Source: Burkholderia sp. PAMC 26561
Lineage (GTDB): Bacteria > Pseudomonadota > Gammaproteobacteria > Burkholderiales > Burkholderiaceae
Direction: 5' to 3'
DNA length: 64,000 nucleotides
Assembly: GCF_001557535.2 (NCBI RefSeq)
Contig: NZ_CP014315.1
Span: forward strand, 434,001 to 498,000
A program made the translations under genes and the position numbers. The notes under the pieces were generated by a model, which was given only the letters and a program-made list of their open reading frames with translations, searched no databases and was not told the origin of the DNA. Positions 34,617-44,429 of the stretch are shown here, piece after piece. Positions within the stretch are counted from its first letter, which is position 1; each line of letters begins with the position of its first letter.

Positions 34617-37600
34617 TCAAACAAGTGCTTGTTCGTCGGCCCATGTCCAAAGCAGCGAGGGTTCCATGGGGCGCGCAAACAGAAACCCTTGCAGTTCGTC
34701 GCAACCGATATCGCGCAGAATCCGCGCCTCGCGCTCGGTCTCCACACCTTCGGCCACGACCTTCAATCCAAGCTCATGTCCGAGTCCGATGATCGATTTG
34801 ATCACGGCGAGATCGCCGGGTGCATCGAGCATGTCATGCACGAACGCGCGATCGATCTTGATGCGGTCGAGTGGGAAACGATTGAGGTAACTCAGGCTCG
34901 AATAGCCCGTGCCGAAGTCATCGAGCGAGAGTTTCACGCCGAGCGCACGAAGTCCGGTAATGGCATCGAGGTAGTTCTCCGCGCTATCCATCAGCACCGT
35001 TTCCGTGATTTCGAGTTCGAGCAAGGCAGGGTCTACCTCATGAGCCGCGAGTGCATTGCGCAAGGTCTCGACAATATTTGTATCGCGTAGCTGGATGGCG
35101 GAGAGGTTGATCGATACCTTCACGGTCATGGAGTCTTCGTCGCGCCATTGCGCAATCTGGCGGCATGCTTCGTCGATCACCCACGCGCCAATGGAGATGA
35201 TCAGGCCTGTCTCTTCGGCGATGTGAATGAACTGCGCGGGTCCGACCGGTCCAAGCTCGGGATTGGTCCACCGGAGCAGACCTTCGACGCCCGCGAGTGC
35301 GCCGGTTTGCGCATCCAGGCACGGCTGGTACGCGAGCCGTAATTCGTTGCGCTCGATCGCCGAGCGCAGGCACGTTTCGAGCGATAAACGCATCCGCGTG
35401 CGCTCCGCCATGTCGGGCGAAAAGAACCGCACGAGGTTGCGACCGTCTGCCTTGGCCTGGTACATGGCGGCATCGGCGTTCTGCATCAGCGTGCTGATGT
35501 CCTGGCCGTCGGCGGGGTACATCGCCACGCCTATGCTGCTCGATACCTGCAGCGTAAGTCCGCCGATCTGATGCGGTTCGCGTAACAGCGGAATGAGCCT
35601 TTCATCGATGATCTGCGCCGCTTCCGCAGCGTTGCACACCCCGCTGAGCGCAACGGTAAATTCGTCCCCGCCAAGACGGCTGACCGTATCGCCCGAGCGA
35701 ACTGCGGCCAGCAGGCGGCGCGATACGGAGCGCAGCAAACCGTCGCCAACATGATGGCCGAGCGAATCATTGATGTTCTTGAAGCGGTCCAAATCGATGA
35801 ACAGCACCGCCGCGCAACCGCCGCTGCGTTCTGACTTGTGCAATTCGTTGTCGAGCCGCTTGGAGAAAAGTGCGCGGTTTGGAAGCTCGGTGAGCACGTC
35901 ATGCTCCGCGAGAAACTGGATCCGTGCTTCGCTGCGTTTGCGCTCGGTGACATCGATCAGCGTGCAGATGTAATGCGAGACGTTGCCGCGTTTGTCGCGC
36001 ACCGCGCTCACGATCAGCCACGCCGGATATTCGCCGCCATGCGGGCGCCGGACCTGCGCTTCGCCATGCCAGTTGCTCGCGCGTCCCACCGCGGCGGCGA
36101 CGCTCGCTCCCTCGTTGCTGCCGGGCAGTCCAATCGAAATGAATTCGGGCTGCTTACGCAATACATCGTCGGCGCCGTAACCCGTCGCGCGATAAAACGA
36201 GGGGTTTGCGGTAAGCAGACAGTATTCGCTGTCGAGTATGAGAATGGCCTCCGACGATGCCTCGAATACCTTCGCCCACAGTTCCAGGCGCTGCTCCATG
36301 AGCTTGATCTGGTCGATGGGCGTGAACGCCGTGAGCACCGCGTCCTGTCCCTGAAAGACGAGACGCCGCGCGGACAGCATGGCCCACGTGGGTTCATCCG
36401 TTGCACGCCAGCGGACTTCGAACTGGTCGACAGCGCCACGATCCGATAGCTGCTGGAAAAAGCGTGCCCGTACTGCGGAGTCCAGGCCGCGCGCCCATGG
36501 GTCGGCAACACTGTGGTTCAGCCAGAAGAGGGCGGGCTTGTTGGCGTGGAGGATCTCATGGCCGGGAATCGCCGTGACGACCATGGGCACCGGTGTGGCT
36601 TCCACCAGCGCGTGCTGCGCTTCCGAAGCACGCGCGGTCGCGGCAAGTTCCTTTTGAACGTCGCGCTCGTGATCGAGTTGTTCGAGCATTTCGTTGAAGC
36701 CGATCACGAGCTGCCCGATTTCATCCTGGCTGGGCCAGCTTGCGCGCAACGAATGATCGCCGGTGCGTCTGACGGTATCCATGACGCGTGCAAGTTGGCG
36801 CAACGGCCGCGAGATTTGTTGCGCCACGAAAAATACCATCACGAGGATGCCGCACAGCAGGAAAAGCGCCGTGCCGAGATGCAGCCACATGCGCGAGAAC
36901 AGGCCGCTCACGCGGGCTCGCAGCAGGCTGGTTAGCTCGCTAGCTGTGTTGCGCCATGAATCCCGCGCGAGCCCCACCACGGCCTGTTGTGCCTCATCGG
37001 CGGACGTGAGGAGCGCCGGGTCGGCAGCCGCGCCGAGATCGACGGTGGCCCGCGCGACTTGGCGATAGGTTTCGATCGCCTCCAGCATCTTGCTGACCGA
37101 AGGCGTGAGCGCCACCGTCAGGCTGTGATTGGCGGCGGTGGCTTCGGCGAAATCGGATCTGAACCCTTGCAGTACGGCGTCGAGCTGCCCTTCGAGCACG
37201 AGGTAATGCGTGCGCATCTGCTCGGCTTTCGACGGCGTGACAGGCGTATCGCGCAATTGCGCGCCAATGCCGTTGATGGATTCGAGCAGCGCGGGGTAAC
37301 GCAGCACGGACAGGGACATTGCGTAATAGCTGTCGAGGTCCGGATCGAGGATCAGGTTCGACTGGTTACCCACGCGCGTGATGAGTTCGCGGCAGGCGGT
37401 GAGTGCATCCGTGACCGAGGCGGCATCGGGTTGCGTTTCCTGCGCCAGCAGCTTCAGCGTGTCGCGCACATGGTCGTTAAGTGCAGCGCTTTCCATGTTC
37501 GCGCCGTAAAGCTGCTCGGCAATCGCAAGGCGTTCGGCGTCCTGTCGGAGCCGGGCCGACGTCATGTGTTTGCCGGCGCCGATCAGCGTGACGTCGATCA

Positions 37601-37793
37601 GCGCATCGCGCACGGTTTGGAGATAGGCGTTGCCGACGATTTCCTTGTCGGAGAAATCGATGGCGATGTACTTCTCGTGAATCAGGATGCCGCTGATGAA
37701 CACCACCGCGCTCAGGTCGAGCAGGTAGATGAGCAGGAGTTTTCGGCCGACTCGCAGGCGGGCCAGCATCCGGAAGAACAGGTTCCGCTTCAT
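34617..37793 (-). CDS. Membrane-bound PAS-GGDEF-EAL cyclic-di-GMP enzyme
   Basis: A 1058-residue sensor. The first membrane helix is at about residues 18-38; a helical periplasmic domain runs to about 300; the second helix (LGTALFLLCGILVMVFF) and a HAMP follow. Two PAS-like regions precede the GGDEF domain, with intact RLGGDEF near 705 and an I-site RSGD five residues before it. The EAL domain has EGLLRW at its signature near 835, plus ELEITETVLMD and DDFGTGYSSL, so phosphodiesterase activity is plausible. It could tune EPS production through c-di-GMP. Its 3' end is 26 bp from the convergent SulP gene. Confidence 0.93.
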   Translation of the reverse strand: MKRNLFFRMLARLRVGRKLLLIYLLDLSAVVFISGILIHEKYIAIDFSDKEIVGNAYLQTVRDALIDVTLIGAGKHMTSARLRQDAERLAIAEQLYGANMESAALNDHVRDTLKLLAQETQPDAASVTDALTACRELITRVGNQSNLILDPDLDSYYAMSLSVLRYPALLESINGIGAQLRDTPVTPSKAEQMRTHYLVLEGQLDAVLQGFRSDFAEATAANHSLTVALTPSVSKMLEAIETYRQVARATVDLGAAADPALLTSADEAQQAVVGLARDSWRNTASELTSLLRARVSGLFSRMWLHLGTALFLLCGILVMVFFVAQQISRPLRQLARVMDTVRRTGDHSLRASWPSQDEIGQLVIGFNEMLEQLDHERDVQKELAATARASEAQHALVEATPVPMVVTAIPGHEILHANKPALFWLNHSVADPWARGLDSAVRARFFQQLSDRGAVDQFEVRWRATDEPTWAMLSARRLVFQGQDAVLTAFTPIDQIKLMEQRLELWAKVFEASSEAILILDSEYCLLTANPSFYRATGYGADDVLRKQPEFISIGLPGSNEGASVAAAVGRASNWHGEAQVRRPHGGEYPAWLIVSAVRDKRGNVSHYICTLIDVTERKRSEARIQFLAEHDVLTELPNRALFSKRLDNELHKSERSGGCAAVLFIDLDRFKNINDSLGHHVGDGLLRSVSRRLLAAVRSGDTVSRLGGDEFTVALSGVCNAAEAAQIIDERLIPLLREPHQIGGLTLQVSSSIGVAMYPADGQDISTLMQNADAAMYQAKADGRNLVRFFSPDMAERTRMRLSLETCLRSAIERNELRLAYQPCLDAQTGALAGVEGLLRWTNPELGPVGPAQFIHIAEETGLIISIGAWVIDEACRQIAQWRDEDSMTVKVSINLSAIQLRDTNIVETLRNALAAHEVDPALLELEITETVLMDSAENYLDAITGLRALGVKLSLDDFGTGYSSLSYLNRFPLDRIKIDRAFVHDMLDAPGDLAVIKSIIGLGHELGLKVVAEGVETEREARILRDIGCDELQGFLFARPMEPSLLWTWADEQALV

Positions 37794-37957
37794 GGTGTGC
37801 AGCCGTATCGGATCAAGGGCGATGCAACTCGCGCGAATAATGCCACGCCTGTACGCGGTTTATCGGCCTCGATGATCCGTTACTTGAGCGGATACTTAAT
37901 ATTCACATCTGCGGTGCACGGATTCTTCGCGGTGGTGCGTCAAACCACCGCGAATGG

Positions 37958-38512
37958 CTATCTCGCGGCGCGTGTACCGGCCTGTGCCTGCTTGAGAAAT
38001 TCGTGCTGAAAAATGCACATGCGGTAGGCGTTGTGATATCTGCCGTTGCTAAAGAACTCTTCAATCAGCTCTGCTTCCCGCTTGAATCCGCATTTTTCGT
38101 AGACGTGAATCGCGGCCGTATTCGACACATCCACGATCAGATAAAGCTTGCGCATGTTGAGCACGGAGAACGCATAGTCCGTTGCAAGCAGCGTTGCGCT
38201 CGTTGCATATCCCTGGCCTTGCGCACTTGGCGCGATGATGATCTGAAACTCGCCACGGCGGTGGATATAGTCGAGTTCGATCAGTTCCGCGAGGCCGATG
38301 GGTTCGCCGGATTTATCGACGGCAACAAAGCGGCGTTCGCGCAGGTCGTGCACGTGACGGTCGTAAAGCTGCGAGAGTTCGGAGAAAGTTTCGTACGGTT
38401 CTTCGAACCAGTAACGCATGATCTTCGCGTTGTTATTCAGGCCGTGTACGAAGTGCAGGTCGGTGCGCTCGAGCGGCCTTAGCATGAGCTGGTTGTTTTC
38501 TTCGATGATCAT
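37958..38512 (-). CDS. speG: Spermidine N1-acetyltransferase
   Basis: A 184-residue GNAT protein. [20 protein letters not shown] forms the acetyl-CoA loop, and [17 protein letters not shown] and [17 protein letters not shown] match the SpeG pattern closely. SpeG acetylates spermidine and spermine to relieve polyamine toxicity. Length is close to E. coli SpeG (186). It is monocistronic here. Confidence 0.88.
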   Translation of the reverse strand: MIIEENNQLMLRPLERTDLHFVHGLNNNAKIMRYWFEEPYETFSELSQLYDRHVHDLRERRFVAVDKSGEPIGLAELIELDYIHRRGEFQIIIAPSAQGQGYATSATLLATDYAFSVLNMRKLYLIVDVSNTAAIHVYEKCGFKREAELIEEFFSNGRYHNAYRMCIFQHEFLKQAQAGTRAAR

Positions 38513-38584
38513 TATTGGTACTCCGTGAACTTTGGTTCTTCAAAAGCAAGAGCCAATATAACCCACTGGCTGAGCACTGACGCG

Positions 38585-39199
38585 TCAGGCGGTCGCGATC
38601 AACAATACGCCCGTGCCCACGAGCCCGGCAGTCCAGAGCCTGTCGAAATTGATCCAGCCGCGTCTGAGCACGCCTACGCCGAGCCAGTCATAAACCAGCA
38701 GCGCGATGGCACCGGTCACGAACAATGTGGTCAACGTATGCAAGCTGACCGCTGCAATGGAAACGATCAATGGGCCGGATGAATGAACCGGCATCGCGCT
38801 GCATAGCGGAATCAGGACAGGGATGAGCATCAGTCCTGCGCCGTGTGCGGTCGCCATCAGGAACGACCATACGACGAGCCCGACGAACCCCGTGGTCATG
38901 CCAACCCGCACGCGGTGCCGGTGGCCGTACTTGACGTGATAGGCGGCCCACGCAATCAGCAAGGCACCGCTGGCGATGCGGATTGCGTGGCCGTCAAAGA
39001 CAAAGCCCGTGGCGAGCACGAGACCGGCCACCACGCCGATCGATAACGCATGCCCGAGCGCCATGGGCGGAAGGGCCCACAGCACCGCGCGCCGGCTGCG
39101 CCTGTGCAACCCGAGTGTCACCGCAAAGAGCCATCCCATGGCCGGATTGATGCCATGAAACAACCCGAGCCCGGCGATCGCAAACCACTCCCATGCCAC
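38585..39199 (-). CDS. Polytopic membrane protein with HGxxP motif (NiCoT/RcnA-like?)
   Basis: A 204-residue protein with about six hydrophobic helices. GLFHGINPAMGWLFAVTLG near residue 12 and ALGHALSIGVVAG near 47 resemble the H-rich helices of nickel/cobalt and LysE-type exporters, though the classical HX4DH motif is absent. It starts 10 bp after the SBP56 gene on the minus strand, so the two form an operon. A role in metal or sulfur-compound handling for SBP56 is inference. Confidence 0.7.
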   Translation of the reverse strand: MAWEWFAIAGLGLFHGINPAMGWLFAVTLGLHRRSRRAVLWALPPMALGHALSIGVVAGLVLATGFVFDGHAIRIASGALLIAWAAYHVKYGHRHRVRVGMTTGFVGLVVWSFLMATAHGAGLMLIPVLIPLCSAMPVHSSGPLIVSIAAVSLHTLTTLFVTGAIALLVYDWLGVGVLRRGWINFDRLWTAGLVGTGVLLIATA

Positions 39200-39209
39200 G
39201 TTCAGGCGC

Positions 39210-40604
39210 TCATGGATAACAGTACGAGTCTGACGAACAATCGCCGCCTTCCAGCCTCACCTGATGCGGCCGGTGCGTCGAGGGCCACTCCACCAGAAAA
39301 CGCGGATCGAATTCAATACCGCCATCGGGCGCGGCATCGAGCTTCACCATCCAGCCCTTCAGGCCTTCGGGATAAAACTGGTCATCGATCACGCCGTACA
39401 GCGAGTTGGTGAAATACACGCGGCGTCCATCGCGGCTGACTTCAACCATTTGCGGACCACCGTTCAGCTTGCGCCCATCCGCTTTCGGATGCGATTCGCG
39501 CGACACGATCCCGCCAATGCGTACTGTTCCCGTGAGCTTGGGCGCGAACGGATCGGAGACATCGTACTGACGCAGATCGCCCGTACCCCAACATGCGACG
39601 TAGAAAAAACGATCGTCCATCGACAAGTCGATATCCGTCACGAGCGGCGGCACCGCACCAAAGCCCTTGAGCATGGGCGGCAGCAGATCGGGATCGGCCG
39701 GCTCGGCCGGAATCTCGATGATCTTTTTGACCGCCCACTTGTCGCCATCGCGATACCACGTCCAGATCGATGACGACAAATCGTTCAGGCTGATCACCGA
39801 ATTCACGAAGCCATAAGCCTTGGTCGGATCATGTGCCGGACGCAGTTCGAACACGAGCTGGTTCTCTTCGCCGAAATCGATTTCCTGCTTGTGCTTGCGT
39901 GTATGCAGGTCCCAGAAGTGCAGCTTGTGGCCGTACTTTCCACCGAGCAGGATTTCTGGAACCAGGCCGTTCTCGAACGTGGCGGGCAGACCCCATTCGC
40001 TCGTGACCATGGTGTCGTGTCCCAGATGCCACCATGCGTCGTATGCGAGTTGTTGTGGGCCGCGGTCGATTTCCCATTGACCGCGTATGTCGAAGGTTTC
40101 GTGATCCATCAGGAAGATGCCGCCAGGCGCTTCGCCTTGCGCGTTGCCCAACGCCGCCACGTAGATGCCTTCAGGTCCGCAATGGATGGTGTGCGGCCTC
40201 GTATAACCGGCTTTCTCAGCAACTTCCGCGGGCTCGAGCACGCGCACGATCTTCGGATTGCGCGGGTCCGCCTTGGTATCGAGGATATGGATTCTTGATG
40301 ACCGCAGACCCGGCACGACAAGATAGCGGCGTTCTGCATGCGGATGCGGCGCATTGGGACACAGGCACGAACTGCACGCGTTCCAGCCGAAATGATGCAA
40401 CTCGTCGCCCGTGTTGGGCATGCTGACGTTATTGAGCAATTGCGAATATGTCGGGGATGCGGGGTCCAGATCGATGATCGCGATGGCATCCGGCACCTGC
40501 CGTGTCGGGTCGAAGCTGGCGACGTAAGCAAAGGTCTCGGGCGGCGCCTTCATCGCCATGCGTGGGGAAGGATAGAAGCTCGGATCCGGTGTCCAGTTTG
40601 CCAT
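39210..40604 (-). CDS. SBP56-family selenium-binding protein / methanethiol oxidase
   Basis: A 464-residue beta-propeller protein starting MANWTPDPSFYPSPR behind GGAG. DELHHFGWNACSSCLCPNAP carries the conserved cysteine pair, and TRPHTIHCGPEGIYVAALG and STHRPHQVRLEGGDCSSDSY are strongly conserved family segments with metal-ligand histidines. Members oxidise methanethiol to H2S, formaldehyde and H2O2 (MtoX). No signal peptide is visible, unlike periplasmic MtoX. The following membrane protein is probably functionally linked. Confidence 0.92.
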   Translation of the reverse strand: MANWTPDPSFYPSPRMAMKAPPETFAYVASFDPTRQVPDAIAIIDLDPASPTYSQLLNNVSMPNTGDELHHFGWNACSSCLCPNAPHPHAERRYLVVPGLRSSRIHILDTKADPRNPKIVRVLEPAEVAEKAGYTRPHTIHCGPEGIYVAALGNAQGEAPGGIFLMDHETFDIRGQWEIDRGPQQLAYDAWWHLGHDTMVTSEWGLPATFENGLVPEILLGGKYGHKLHFWDLHTRKHKQEIDFGEENQLVFELRPAHDPTKAYGFVNSVISLNDLSSSIWTWYRDGDKWAVKKIIEIPAEPADPDLLPPMLKGFGAVPPLVTDIDLSMDDRFFYVACWGTGDLRQYDVSDPFAPKLTGTVRIGGIVSRESHPKADGRKLNGGPQMVEVSRDGRRVYFTNSLYGVIDDQFYPEGLKGWMVKLDAAPDGGIEFDPRFLVEWPSTHRPHQVRLEGGDCSSDSYCYP

Positions 40605-40702
40605 GGTATGTCTCCAGGGAATCGCCACGCCGTTCGTTTTACCCGCAACTCGCGGATCAAATATACCCCGTTTGAGGGCACGGATTGGCGGATTAAAACG
40701 GC

Positions 40703-41593
40703 TTAAAAAGCCGCTTCAAAGATATCCCTCAGCCATTGCGCAAAAACCCTCACCCTCGACGACAACTGCCGGTTTTGCGGATAAAGCACGCTTACCGGCA
40801 TGGGCGGCGGCGCAAACGCATCGAGCACGATCTTGAGCTTTCCTTCCGACAGTTCCTCCTTGACCCGATACCGCGGCACCTGGACCATCCCGAGTCCAGC
40901 CACTGCGGCGCCCGTATACAAATCCGCCCCGGTCACCGATAAAACCGCCGGCAACTGCATTTCGACCACGCGGTCATCGACGGTAAATTCCAGCGGGAAC
41001 ACGCGTCCCGATCCGCTTGATACATAATTTACCGCCCGATGTGCGCTCAGACTTTCGAGCGTCAGCGGCTCGCCGAACTGCGCGAGATACGCGGGACTTG
41101 CGACCGTCACTTGTTCCATCAGCGCGACGCGGCGTCCGACCATCGATGAATCCTGCAGCGTGCCTGCCCGCAGCACGCAATCGATCCCCTCGCGCACCAG
41201 ATCGACCAGCCGGTCGTCCTCGCCGATCTGCAATTCGATATCCGGATACATCGCGATAAACCCCGGCAGCGCGGGCACCACAAAATTCTTCGCGAGGGTT
41301 CCCTGCACGTTCACACGCAGCAGACCCTTCGGCGCGACGTTGCGAAACGAGCCCTCGGCTTCCTCCATATCGGCGATCAGGCGTACGCAGCGCCGGTAAA
41401 ACGCCTCGCCGTCGTGCGTGAGGCGCACCGTACGCGTGGTGCGCTCCAGCAGGCGCGTGCCGAGCCGTTCTTCCATGCGCTTGAGGAGGTTCGTCACCGT
41501 GGCGCGCGGTATCTGCAGGTCATCGGCGGCCTGGGTAAAGCTGCTGCGCTCCGCGATGCGAATGAACACCTGCATTTCCTGGAACCGGTCCAT
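40703..41593 (-). CDS. LysR-family transcriptional regulator
   Basis: A 296-residue LysR regulator. The N-terminal helix-turn-helix reads RSSFTQAADDLQIPRATVTN; the effector domain starts near residue 90. It belongs to the subgroup beginning MDRFQEMQVFIRIAE. It is divergent from the SDR gene at 41723 with a 129-bp AT-rich gap, so it probably controls that reductase. Confidence 0.92.
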   Translation of the reverse strand: MDRFQEMQVFIRIAERSSFTQAADDLQIPRATVTNLLKRMEERLGTRLLERTTRTVRLTHDGEAFYRRCVRLIADMEEAEGSFRNVAPKGLLRVNVQGTLAKNFVVPALPGFIAMYPDIELQIGEDDRLVDLVREGIDCVLRAGTLQDSSMVGRRVALMEQVTVASPAYLAQFGEPLTLESLSAHRAVNYVSSGSGRVFPLEFTVDDRVVEMQLPAVLSVTGADLYTGAAVAGLGMVQVPRYRVKEELSEGKLKIVLDAFAPPPMPVSVLYPQNRQLSSRVRVFAQWLRDIFEAAF

Positions 41594-41722
41594 GGCTCAC
41601 ACACTCTATTGTTAAAGTAAATGGAACGATATTACCAAATATGAGGTGATTATCAATCTGCATCGATGATCGATACTTCAATCACGCACTGCCCATTTGC
41701 AACTCAACGAAAGGAGCGAATC

Positions 41723-42466
41723 ATGAATGCAATCAAGAACAGCCAGGTAGCCATTGTCACGGGCGCATCGCGAGGTATCGGTGCTGAAGTGGCGCGGCGT
41801 CTCGCCGATGACGGGTTTGCCGTCGCCATCAACTACGCATTGAGCTCGAAAGAAGCCGATGCGCTCGCAGCGGAACTGACGGCGAAGGGTACGAAGGCCA
41901 TCGCGATCAAGGCGGATGTATCGAAGGCAGATGATGTCCGCGCCATGTTCGATGCCGCCGAACAGCAGCTCGGCAAGATCGATGTGCTGGTGAACAACGC
42001 CGGTGTACTGAAGACCTTGCCGCTTGCCGAAACCTCCGATGCGCTCTACGACCAGACCTTCGGCATCAATGTGCGCGGCACGTTCAACACCCTGCGGGAA
42101 GCGGCGAAGCGGATGAACGACGGTGGCCGGATCGTGAATTTCTCGAGCACCACGCTTGCGCTGAACATGCCCGGCTACGCCATTTACAACGCGACGAAAG
42201 CCGCTGTCGAAGCCTTTACGCATGTGTTCGCGAAGGAATTGCGCGGCCGCGATATCCGCGTGAACGCGGTCGCGCCGGGTCCGATTGCGACCTCGCTTTT
42301 CCTCGATGGAAAAACCGAAGAGCAGATCCAGACCTTCGCCAAGATGCCGCCGCTGCAACGCCTGGGGCAACCGGAAGATATTGCATCGATTGTCTCGTTC
42401 CTTGCGGGCAAGGATTCGGGCTGGGTCAACGGACAGGTGCTGCGCGGCAACGGTGGTCTTGCCTGA
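41723..42466 (+). CDS. SDR-family NAD(P)-dependent oxidoreductase
   Basis: A 247-residue classical short-chain dehydrogenase. The cofactor motif TGASRGIG lies at about residues 13-20, NNAG near 90, and the catalytic S with YxxxK (YAIYNATKAAVE) near 152. I start at the ATG at 41723 behind AAGGAG. The substrate is unknown. It is the likely target of the divergent LysR regulator. Confidence 0.93.
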   Translation: MNAIKNSQVAIVTGASRGIGAEVARRLADDGFAVAINYALSSKEADALAAELTAKGTKAIAIKADVSKADDVRAMFDAAEQQLGKIDVLVNNAGVLKTLPLAETSDALYDQTFGINVRGTFNTLREAAKRMNDGGRIVNFSSTTLALNMPGYAIYNATKAAVEAFTHVFAKELRGRDIRVNAVAPGPIATSLFLDGKTEEQIQTFAKMPPLQRLGQPEDIASIVSFLAGKDSGWVNGQVLRGNGGLA

Positions 42467-42539
42467 GCGTTTGAATGGCACATTGAAGCGTGCGTCGCCA
42501 TTTGCGATCTCCGCGAAGCGACCGTGAGGACTCGAACAC

Positions 42540-43097
42540 GTGACTAAAACCGGGCGTTTTACCCGTGGCGCATGGCTTGGCCTTCTTTTGCTGACCGCCG
42601 CTGCATGCGGTCAGCAGGGCCACGCGAATGAGGGAGGTAACACGGCCATGAAGGCATCGACGACGTATTTGTATTTGCTCAGGAAGACGCCGTTTTTCAC
42701 GGCGCTGACCCATGAGCAGTTGCGCTGGACCATCGACCATTCGAAGGAATGGGAAGCGTATGCAGGGACGGTCGTGGCGGAGTGTGGGCCGGCGGTAAGC
42801 GATGATGCGAACTGGATCCTGCTCGATGGCCGATGGCAAGTCGAACGCGATGGCCACACATACCCGGCAGGACATGCCGATCCGGGGAAGTGGTTCGATT
42901 CATCGGAGACGCACGGAAGCTGCAAGCTGGTGACGACGGAACACAGCTACGTGATGAAGATCACCCGCGCTGATATGAACGATATGCTGATGCGCGGGTT
43001 CGGGTTTGGCGTGCATCTGGAGCAGGGGCGCGAGTATTACAGGACGATGTTTGCGCAAAGATCGATCGAATCGCCATCGATAAGGGATGCAAAGTAA
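42540..43097 (+). CDS. Predicted lipoprotein with a cyclic-nucleotide-binding-like fold
   Basis: A 185-residue protein from a GTG behind GAGGA. Residues 1-23 form a lipoprotein-type signal: basic start, WLGLLLLTAAA, then C23. The body resembles the cNMP-binding domain of Crp-type proteins: LRKTPFFTALTHEQLRW, AGTVVAECG, ILLDGRWQVERDG and VMKITRADMNDML follow the usual order, but no phosphate-binding cassette is clear. An internal ATG at 42648, behind GGGAGG, would remove the signal and give a cytoplasmic protein. Either way I know no characterised match, and the fold reading is my inference. Confidence 0.6.
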   Translation: MTKTGRFTRGAWLGLLLLTAAACGQQGHANEGGNTAMKASTTYLYLLRKTPFFTALTHEQLRWTIDHSKEWEAYAGTVVAECGPAVSDDANWILLDGRWQVERDGHTYPAGHADPGKWFDSSETHGSCKLVTTEHSYVMKITRADMNDMLMRGFGFGVHLEQGREYYRTMFAQRSIESPSIRDAK

Positions 43098-43112
43098 AAT
43101 CTCTGAGAAGCG

Positions 43113-43907
43113 CTAGACCGGCAGATCGTCGGTCGTGGCCGCACTCGACCGCCTGGCGCCTGTCAGCGGCGGGATATCCACTACCACGACGACCTTGTTG
43201 TAACTCTGCCTGCCCGTGAATGGATGAACGACCCGTGTCGATGCGCGAAACACACCCGGGATTCTTTCTTCGCGACGACCACCGATCGCCACGGACTGAT
43301 AGATCGTCCACTGCATGGCCGCGGTCTTCATGCAAATAAAATAGATGCCCGATGCGGGTCCGCGAATCGCAGCTTCCCAGTAGTCGTTGACGTTTTGAGC
43401 CGGGAGGCCGCGCATGCGATCATCGGCATTGATGCTTTGCAGGTGCTGAAAACCTTTGGCCGCGTAGGCTGCATCGTCGGCATACAGTCCGTTGTTGTCG
43501 TGACAGAACTTGATGAGCCCCTTAGCCGGATTGACGTAGATTCGCAGGGAACATCCATTCATGCCGGCCGTCAGCGCCGTGGTATTCAACGGCACGTCAT
43601 AGCTGACGTCACATTCGCCGACGCCCGTCTCAACGTAGGGATACCAGTACGTCGTGCCGTCGCCACCAGGTGTCGTCGTCAGAGCGGAGACCGCGGTGCC
43701 AGACTCGTATTCAAGCGCCACGTCGAGGTTGGTGGCACCGTTCGTCCCAACAGCATCAAGATGGCGACCGCCTGCCACGATACAAGGGCCTCCGAGGTTC
43801 GATGCACCCAATTGCCGGAAGATCAGTGATCGTTGCGCAAGAAGGCTAAGCGGCGCGGCGCCGAACGTCAGCCAGTGATGTGAATTAAGGTCTTCTTCGC
43901 TCGGCAT
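43113..43907 (-). CDS. Hypothetical protein, no family recognised
   Basis: A 264-residue protein started at the ATG at 43907 (MPSEEDLNSHHWLTFG); the frame extends upstream without support. It has no signal peptide or membrane helix. GECDVSYDVPLNT, GCSLRIYVNPAKGLIKFCHD and DYWEAAIRGPASGIYFICMK look like a well-folded beta-rich domain. It is convergent with the predicted lipoprotein gene (15-bp gap). Confidence 0.6.
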   Translation of the reverse strand: MPSEEDLNSHHWLTFGAAPLSLLAQRSLIFRQLGASNLGGPCIVAGGRHLDAVGTNGATNLDVALEYESGTAVSALTTTPGGDGTTYWYPYVETGVGECDVSYDVPLNTTALTAGMNGCSLRIYVNPAKGLIKFCHDNNGLYADDAAYAAKGFQHLQSINADDRMRGLPAQNVNDYWEAAIRGPASGIYFICMKTAAMQWTIYQSVAIGGRREERIPGVFRASTRVVHPFTGRQSYNKVVVVVDIPPLTGARRSSAATTDDLPV

Positions 43908-44429
43908 GGCGATTTCTTTCCTATGGTTTTTGGTTGTGAAAATCGATATAACGCTTCGACGGCGGCGGGATGCGCTGCGCACGTCAGCAGCGAATCGTCG
44001 ATCCGTTTTCAATATCGGCGAGTTATTGCCGGTACTGCCGGTACTCATAGAACGCTGAGATCGCACGTTTATTCCATCGGCACGAAAAATCAAAGCGCGT
44101 GGCAATCGCTGTGAAGTTGAGCTCCGCAGCATTGCGACCTGCATCCTCAAAGCTCAACGAAGATCGTTACAGCCCGAGAGCCCCTGGTTTTCGGCGATGA
44201 AAGAAAGGTCGATCCGCTTTCAGGCTTGGGAAGCGCGTTGGCGTAGGCGACTTGCTTGGTACGAACGGGCGGAGTCACGTACTCTAATTTGACGTCTAAA
44301 TCAACCGGAGCAATCACTCTACGAACTTTAGGAAATTACTGAGCCGTTATTCTGGAGTCCACACCTTAATATTGCGCCCCATTTGAAAGTGTTTCCATTC
44401 CTACCCAACGGGCTCAGGGACGTTGCCTT
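43908..44429. other. Intergenic region upstream of the two-partner secretion locus
   Basis: About 520 bp with no supported gene. The last 150 bp are A+T-rich and probably hold the promoter of the TpsB gene at 44430. I see no clear operator or repeat. Confidence 0.4.
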
